Of a stretch of DNA of 11,949 nt, positions 7,763 through 11,949 are shown in pieces. The DNA comes from Pseudozyma flocculosa PF-1 (Eukaryota > Basidiomycota > Ustilaginomycetes > Ustilaginales > Ustilaginaceae), in NCBI RefSeq assembly GCF_000417875.1, contig NW_006920899.1, positions 1 to 11,949 of the forward strand, given 5' to 3'. Under the pieces are notes generated by a model. The model saw only the letters and a program-made list of their open reading frames with translations, had not been told where the DNA came from and searched no databases. The translations under genes and the position numbers were made by a program. Within the stretch, counting starts at the first letter, position 1; each line of letters starts with the position of its first letter.

Positions 7763-8646
7763 ATGATGGCAGCATCCCCACCACGAGACCCCTCCATCGC
7801 GCCCAACGACATGGCGTCAGCAGCGCCGTCATCGTCGACTCCTGCGGCAAAGGCAGAAGCCAAGGTGAGCTCGAGCGCATCCTACCCCAAAACAGACCTT
7901 GTCCTCCATCTGCCCTGGGGAGCTCGGGTCATCACGGCCAGCGCTGACGTCCTGACCGACCATCCCGGGGCGCTCCCTCGCCACTCGTCGACCACGCACA
8001 GCCGAGCAATCTCTACATCCATCGTCAGGCGGGCACACCGCGCTCCTGCTTCATCTGCTACAAGCAGACGCCCCACGTCCTCGTCTCGTCGACGGTACCC
8101 AGCCTCGACTTCTTCTACGTCTGCCTCGCCCACCTCGGCGATACCCACTTTGCCAAGCGCGTCTCGACGCCCGCCGCGCCACCCTCGGTCGCTTCCACCT
8201 CGGTGCAGCCCGATGCCGCCACAGTCTCGCAGGCGGACATCGACAGGGTCAAGAAAGAGTACGACGAGAGGCAGCGCAAGTTGAAGGAGAAAAAAGAGTT
8301 CGACGCGGCCGCAGCACAGGAGTCCGACAAGAAGGGGAACAAGCCCAGCTCAATGACCTCGTCCATCTTCTCCACCCTCTCGTCGGCCGTGTCGAGCGTC
8401 GCTTCGGCCGCCACCTCGGCCGCCACCTCGTCGCCCTCTTCCCCTGCATCGACAGCAGGCGCCGCCGCTACCCCTGCTGGCCCCACGTCGCCGACCCCGA
8501 CAACCAACCAGTCCCCCCTCCATAGCAAGTACGCGCTCCATCGCGAGTTCTACAGCCAGCGGCTACGCGACTGGAACAACCGCCAGGCAAAGATCCGCGA
8601 AAAGCAGCTCAACTTGCCTCGCGTCCCCAACGGTGCACCCTCCTGA
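7763..8646 (+). CDS. VFA1: Vps4-associated protein 1-like (join 7763-7864, 8002-8646)
   Basis: The spliced protein is 248 residues. The recognisable core follows the splice: SNLYIHRQAGTPRSCFICYK then DFFYVCLAHLGD. This gives a C-x2-C (50, 53) plus C-x2-H (75, 78) zinc-binding-type set, as in fungal Vfa1 proteins. A charged helical stretch (about 107-130, DRVKKEYDERQRKLKEKKE), a Ser/Thr/Ala/Pro-rich linker, and a C-terminal helix ending in LNLPRVPNG follow. Yeast Vfa1 binds the MIT domain of the ESCRT-III disassembly ATPase Vps4 and stimulates it at endosomes; LPRVP (239-243) resembles a MIM2 MIT-binding motif. The start is uncertain: in-frame ATGs lie at 7763, 7766 and 7811, the last two with G at +4. 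I give the longest form. Family assignment rests on the Cys/His core and the C-terminal region, recognised by eye. Confidence 0.82.
7865..8001 (+). other. VFA1 intron (137 bp, phase 0)
   Basis: The donor is GTGAGC after the Lys34 codon (AAG) and the acceptor is CGCACAG before CCG. CTGAC motifs lie at 7944-7948 and 7952-7956. The join AEAK-PSNLYIHRQ puts the conserved core directly behind the short N-terminus, as in relatives. Without splicing the first exon ends in an unrelated low-complexity frame. Confidence 0.82.
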
Positions 8647-9608
8647 CCTAGCTGAGTCCGACCTCGGCCTCGCCCTCGAGGTTCCGCCCCCTTGCGGTTC
8701 CCGTCCCTTCTCACCCATTCTCGCCGCCATGACGCGCCCGCCCGCCTCCTTGTACTTGTAGCCGTTGCCATTTGTATCCAGATTCATCACCATCTTCCTC
8801 TATCCGTGCCTGCGCCCGTCCGATCAACGCCGGTGCAGACGTCATGCGCAACGCCAGCAGCGCAGCAACTGCCAGGCCACTCCGGTCTTCACCGCATGCG
8901 CAAGCGAGAAGGACACGGCCAGGGCGAGCGGCTCCTCTCCTGCGCACTGCAGACACCAGCACGTCAATGGCAAGCAAAGGAGGGTATGAGATTGGCCAGA
9001 AAGAGCGCAGAGCACCAAGCGAAGAGCGAGTGATCCGGCGACGAGGAGGACAAGATGGGACACCAACAGTCGCGCGATGCTGCTTGACAGACGGCGGCGA
9101 AGCGTTGGGAGCGAAAGATGCTAATGCAACCGAGAGGAGTGACGAGGATGGCAGGCGAAGGGCGGACGACGACGACGACATCCACCGAGGTCCCCGGGGA
9201 TTTCTATGGTAGGGGTTTGATGGGGCCGAGTATAAGAGAGCGTGTTGCTTGGCGGCGGACCAGGGCAAGGACCAGGGGAAAGCAAGGAAAACTGACCGCA
9301 CAGGAGACGAGTAGCAAATGGGCGTATGAACAGCGAAGAGCAGCCGATAGACAGCTAGCCACCATGGTGGCGACGCATCGAAGCGCAGGCAAGCGCGCGG
9401 CTGGATGAAGTCGAACAGGAGGGCCGGGGGCAGTGCGACGGGCCAGGTCGAGAGAGTGTCAGGATGGGGGATTGTCCTTTCGCGTCCTTTCGCGTGGGGC
9501 CCGCCTCGGCGCGTCATGGCTTAGCGGGTGTCACGCCAGTCCGCGCGCGAGGTGGAGTGCGGGGTCCGGGAACGATTGAAGAGAGAGCAAGCCATGCCAT
9601 CGCTCCGT
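8647..9608. other. Long convergent intergenic region with no assigned gene
   Basis: These 962 bp lie between the stop codons of VFA1 (plus) and the GPI glycoprotein gene (minus), three times the gap at the other convergent pair. The minus strand is open from 9517 to 8711 (268 codons), but the translation has no family resemblance and loses C/G-ending codon bias after about the first 60 codons. The plus strand has TATAAG at 9231-9236 and an ATG in an ideal initiation context at 9364 that opens only 14 codons. An ACG trinucleotide run lies near 9165-9179. I see no tRNA or snRNA. Confidence 0.5.
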
Positions 9609-10972
9609 TTAGAGGAGGTAGGCACCGGCGACGACGGCGGCGAGCGAGGCGAGGATGCCCGAAGCCTGGAGCGAGAGGGCACCGCTGGCGTTGCCAGAGC
9701 TGGAGCTGGCACCGCTGGCCGAGTTGCTGCCGGTGGCGGCGGGAGCGCGGGAGCCGCCCGAGGTCGACGAGCCGGCGCGCGACGAAGCCATGCCCGACGA
9801 GCTGGCGCCAGTCGAGGTGGCGGCCGACGACGAGGCCGACGACGACGACGACGAGACGGCGGGGACAAGGCTGGCAATACCGTTCTTGATCGTGTCGGTG
9901 GTGCGGCAGTTGCTGGTCGAGGGCGTCGAGTAGGCGGCGGTGGGCGTGACCTGGTCGGCGGCACCGTTCGTGTACTGCATCGTCTGGCCGTTGACGACGT
10001 ACTCGCCGGTGAAGAACTGGTGGAAGGTCGAGGTGGAGCCGTCGGGCTGGGGGTAGTGGCCGGGAGGGTAGGCGGCATCGCCGTCGCACGTCTCGAAGAC
10101 GTTGTCGGCGTAGTTTCCGGGCATGACAAAGTTGCAGCCCATGACGTCGAGCTCGTGCTCGCAGACGTCAGCGGTGGGGGCCTGGTCGCTGCCGGCGATG
10201 CAGATGCGGAAGCACACCTGGTTGTACGAGACGTAGTTCATCCACTCCTCGTAGAACACGTCCTCGCCCGAGACGTTGGACGTGACGTTGCCGCCGACGG
10301 GGTTGCCCATGTTGGTGGCGCCGTGCGGGTCGAGCTCACCGCCCTCGTCTCCGGCGACGATGCCAATCTTGGTGAAGTCGCCGAGAGCCATCAGCTGGAC
10401 GTAGAGCGGCGTCTTGACAAAGTGGGCAGCCGTCACGGTTCCGTCGGGCTGTTTCGAGGGGACGGGGGCCGGCGATATGGTCATGGACACGGTCAGCAAG
10501 GGGCGCTAATATGAAGGAGGGGGAGGAGGCTGCAGCGGCTTCGGCGGAGGCGGCAGTGGCAGGGGTAGCGGCAGCGGCAGCAGCAAATGCACCCGTACAG
10601 CCCTCGCCTGTCAACGCCCGCCGTCGCGGCGGCGATCAAGCTATGCGGTGTGCTCACAATGACACGGGCGTTGTTGCGGGCCTTGGTGCAGTAGGCGACG
10701 GTCTCGCCCTCGACGTCGCCGATGACGGTGCCGGGGTCGCGGGGGCCGAAGGTGCACCAGTCATCGACCGAGTTGAGCGAGGCGAGGCGCGACTCGGACT
10801 TCTGGTTGATGGGGGTGTTGAGCTGAGGAGTCTTGGGGTTGGTGGGGCCGTTGGAGTTGACGCCCTTGACGCCGGGCGCGTTGGGGCTGGGGGTTCCGTA
10901 GCGGAAGGGGGGGACCGACTGGGCGGTGGCGCCGGCGACGGCAAGGGCGGTGGCGAAGAGAGCGGCCTTCAT
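9609..10972 (-). CDS. GPI-anchored secreted glycoprotein, MAGP (macrofage activating glycoprotein)-like (complement join 9609-10448, 10658-10972)
   Basis: The spliced protein is 384 residues. An N-terminal signal peptide (1-17, cleavage near ATA-QS), a Ser/Gly/Ala-rich C-terminal stalk (about 297-360) and a terminal hydrophobic stretch (about 365-384) predict a GPI-anchored wall or plasma-membrane protein. The ectodomain has eight cysteines (73, 95, 184, 188, 201, 210, 226, 286), probably four disulfides, and N-glycosylation sequons at N159 and N163. The region WCTFGPRDP, then PDGTVTAAHFVKTPLYVQ and AGDEGGELDPHG, matches my memory of a fungal secreted family annotated as macrofage activating glycoprotein. 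Its molecular function is unknown. The start at 10972 is the only in-frame ATG giving a signal peptide, with A at -3. The name is less certain than the architecture. Confidence 0.8.
10449..10657 (-). other. Intron of the GPI glycoprotein gene (209 bp, phase 0)
   Basis: On the minus strand the donor is GTGAGC after GTCATT, a TTGCTGACC branch-type motif lies about 44 nt before the acceptor, and the acceptor is GAAACAG. The join reads NNARVI-PDGTVTAAHF, the expected continuous family sequence. It is the longest intron in the window. Confidence 0.85.
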
Positions 10973-11820
10973 GTTTGCTGCTGGCGGTGGCGACGTAAGT
11001 GGGGCGAGAGAGGCGACGGAGGATGAAGAAGTCGTATGAACAAGCAAAGAGAAGGGAAGCCGTCCAAGGAGGATGTCGGTGGTTGTGGTGGTGGTGGTAG
11101 TTGCGGCGGAAGGATTGGAGAAGGGGAGAGACGGGAAAGAGGAGAGAGGCTGAGGGCAGGCGAATGAGAGGCGGCAACGATGTTTAAGAGAAGGGGCGGG
11201 GCGGCGCTGAGCTGAGGAGAGAGAGAGGAGAGGGGCGAGGAGATGAGGAAGCAGACAGGGGGCAGGCAGAGTAGGCCAGGCCAGGGCCGACTGAGGGCCT
11301 CAAGGGCTTCGAGAAGGACACAACACGCCCGCCCGCCCGCACGCACGCACGCACGCGGCCACCCCGAGCGAGCCTGCAAGCGAGCCAGCATCCAAAGCAG
11401 CAGCAGCGCAGCAACAGCAGCCAGCCTCAGCCACCTAGCCTCAGGGGCCAGGGGAGCAGGCAGCCAGAAAAACGCTCGCCCGCTCGCACGCATCCAACCC
11501 GCCTCGACCTGCAGAAAGAACGAGCTAGGGCGCAGGCTGGCAGGCCAGGCAGGGGCAGGGCCGGGGCGAGGCGGGTGGCGGTGATGCGGAGTAGGTGTAG
11601 GCTAGGCTGGGCCTGAGGCGAGTGCGCGTGCCCGCCCCTATGCCGTGGTCATCCTGTCCGGGCTGGCTGCTGTTTGCAACCGGGCTGCGTCCAACGCGCT
11701 GCTGGAAACCGCCTTCTGTCACTCTACGGTACCGGTACCTGGGCATGCTTCGAATCACACCCCTCTTTGGGCTCACACGCACACGCATCTCGACGCTCGA
11801 CCGTGACCTAAGCTGGGCCG
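10973..11820 (-). promoter_or_regulatory. Upstream region of the GPI glycoprotein gene
   Basis: Reading on the minus strand, about 200 nt before the ATG are strongly pyrimidine-rich with CCACC/CAACC runs, typical of a fungal leader. A weak TATA-like TTAAACA (about 11181-11187 on the plus strand) is followed upstream by a CCCCGCCCC box. Farther out lie the tetranucleotide repeats at 11327-11356. Overlapping open frames are low-complexity Pro/Ser/Leu or Ala/Arg shadows, and I see no gene in this stretch. Confidence 0.4.
11327..11356. repeat. Compound microsatellite (GCCC)3 then (ACGC)4
   Basis: Three GCCC units plus GC at 11327-11340 run straight into four perfect ACGC units at 11341-11356. 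The alternating purine-pyrimidine ACGC part is the type of sequence that can adopt left-handed DNA. Confidence 0.8.
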
Positions 11821-11949
11821 ATGATGAGGCGAGGCGAGGGGGGGCGGGGCGGGGCGGGTCGAGGTGGTGCGGCAAGCCAGCGACGGATGAACGGACAGAC
11901 GATGCCGCCGCCACCCGCCCGACGAGCCGCCAGAAGAGCCGCCGCCGCC
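11821..11949 (+). CDS. Possible 5' end of a further gene, cut by the window edge
   Basis: From ATG at 11821 (also 11824, 11887 and 11902 in the same frame) the plus strand stays open for 43 codons to the end of the window. The translation is low-complexity Gly/Arg then Pro/Ala/Arg, which may be a disordered N-terminus or just GC-rich chance. Nothing identifies a family. The 11887 or 11902 ATG would be a more plausible start than 11821, which reads through the G-rich tract. Confidence 0.15.
   Translation, partial: MMRRGEGGRGGAGRGGAASQRRMNGQTMPPPPARRAARRAAAA
11838..11858 (+). other. Potential G-quadruplex / tandem GC boxes
   Basis: The plus strand reads G7-C-G4-C-G4-C-G3, four G runs of three or more with single-base loops, the classic stable quadruplex pattern. 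The same bases are overlapping GGGGCGGGGC boxes, possible zinc-finger sites in a promoter. Confidence 0.6.

Noticed and set aside
7216..7863. 215-codon minus-strand open frame in the SEC63-VFA1 gap
   Set aside because: Low-complexity Pro/Ser/Ala, overlaps VFA1 exon 1 and contains no domain.
9528..10514. 328-codon plus-strand open frame
   Set aside because: It is antisense to the GPI glycoprotein exon and is a Gly/Ala/Val/Arg-rich shadow.
11741..11762. GCTTCGAATCACACC resembling a tRNA T loop
   Set aside because: The flanking bases do not form a T stem and no tRNA cloverleaf fits upstream.
1..11949. CRISPR array, bacterial operon or prophage signals
   Set aside because: No regularly spaced direct repeats or ribosome-binding sites; genes contain spliceosomal introns and are eukaryotic.

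Overview
The window looks like nuclear DNA of a basidiomycete fungus, most likely a smut-type lineage (Ustilaginomycotina). Coding regions are very GC-rich with C/G-ending codons. Genes carry 0-2 short introns with near-identical splice signals: GTGAGC or GTGAGT donors, a GCTGAC branch-type motif and CAG acceptors. The proteins are fungal: a membrane-anchored steryl-ester-hydrolase-like lipase, Sec63, a Vps4-associated Vfa1-like protein and a GPI-anchored surface glycoprotein. The lineage call is an inference from style, not from a database match.

Positions 1-1800 are unlike the rest. This tract is moderate in GC but almost free of CpG and rich in TG/CA, which is the footprint of cytosine-methylation or RIP-like decay. 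Two islands inside it keep normal CpG: a 5S rRNA gene (848-964, plus strand) and a solo LTR (1116-1422) bounded by a perfect 5-bp target-site duplication (CAGCC). I find no credible protein gene in this tract. Composition switches abruptly at about 1800.

Positions 1801-11949 hold four genes as two tail-to-tail pairs. The lipase (plus, 2228-4351, one intron) converges on SEC63 (minus, 6988-4661, two introns) with 309 bp between stop codons. SEC63 diverges from VFA1 (plus, 7763-8646, one intron) across a 774-bp presumed bidirectional promoter region. VFA1 converges on the GPI-glycoprotein gene (minus, 10972-9609, one intron) across an unusually long 962-bp gap. The last 977 bp are the glycoprotein promoter side, with GC-box-like and G-quadruplex-like tracts and microsatellites, and possibly the start of a further gene at the window edge.

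The four genes do not form an obvious pathway. They cover ordinary fungal functions: lipid-ester hydrolysis, ER protein translocation, ESCRT/Vps4 regulation and cell surface. No novel multi-gene system is evident. The most unusual signal is the CpG-eroded tract with its two CpG-preserved islands.
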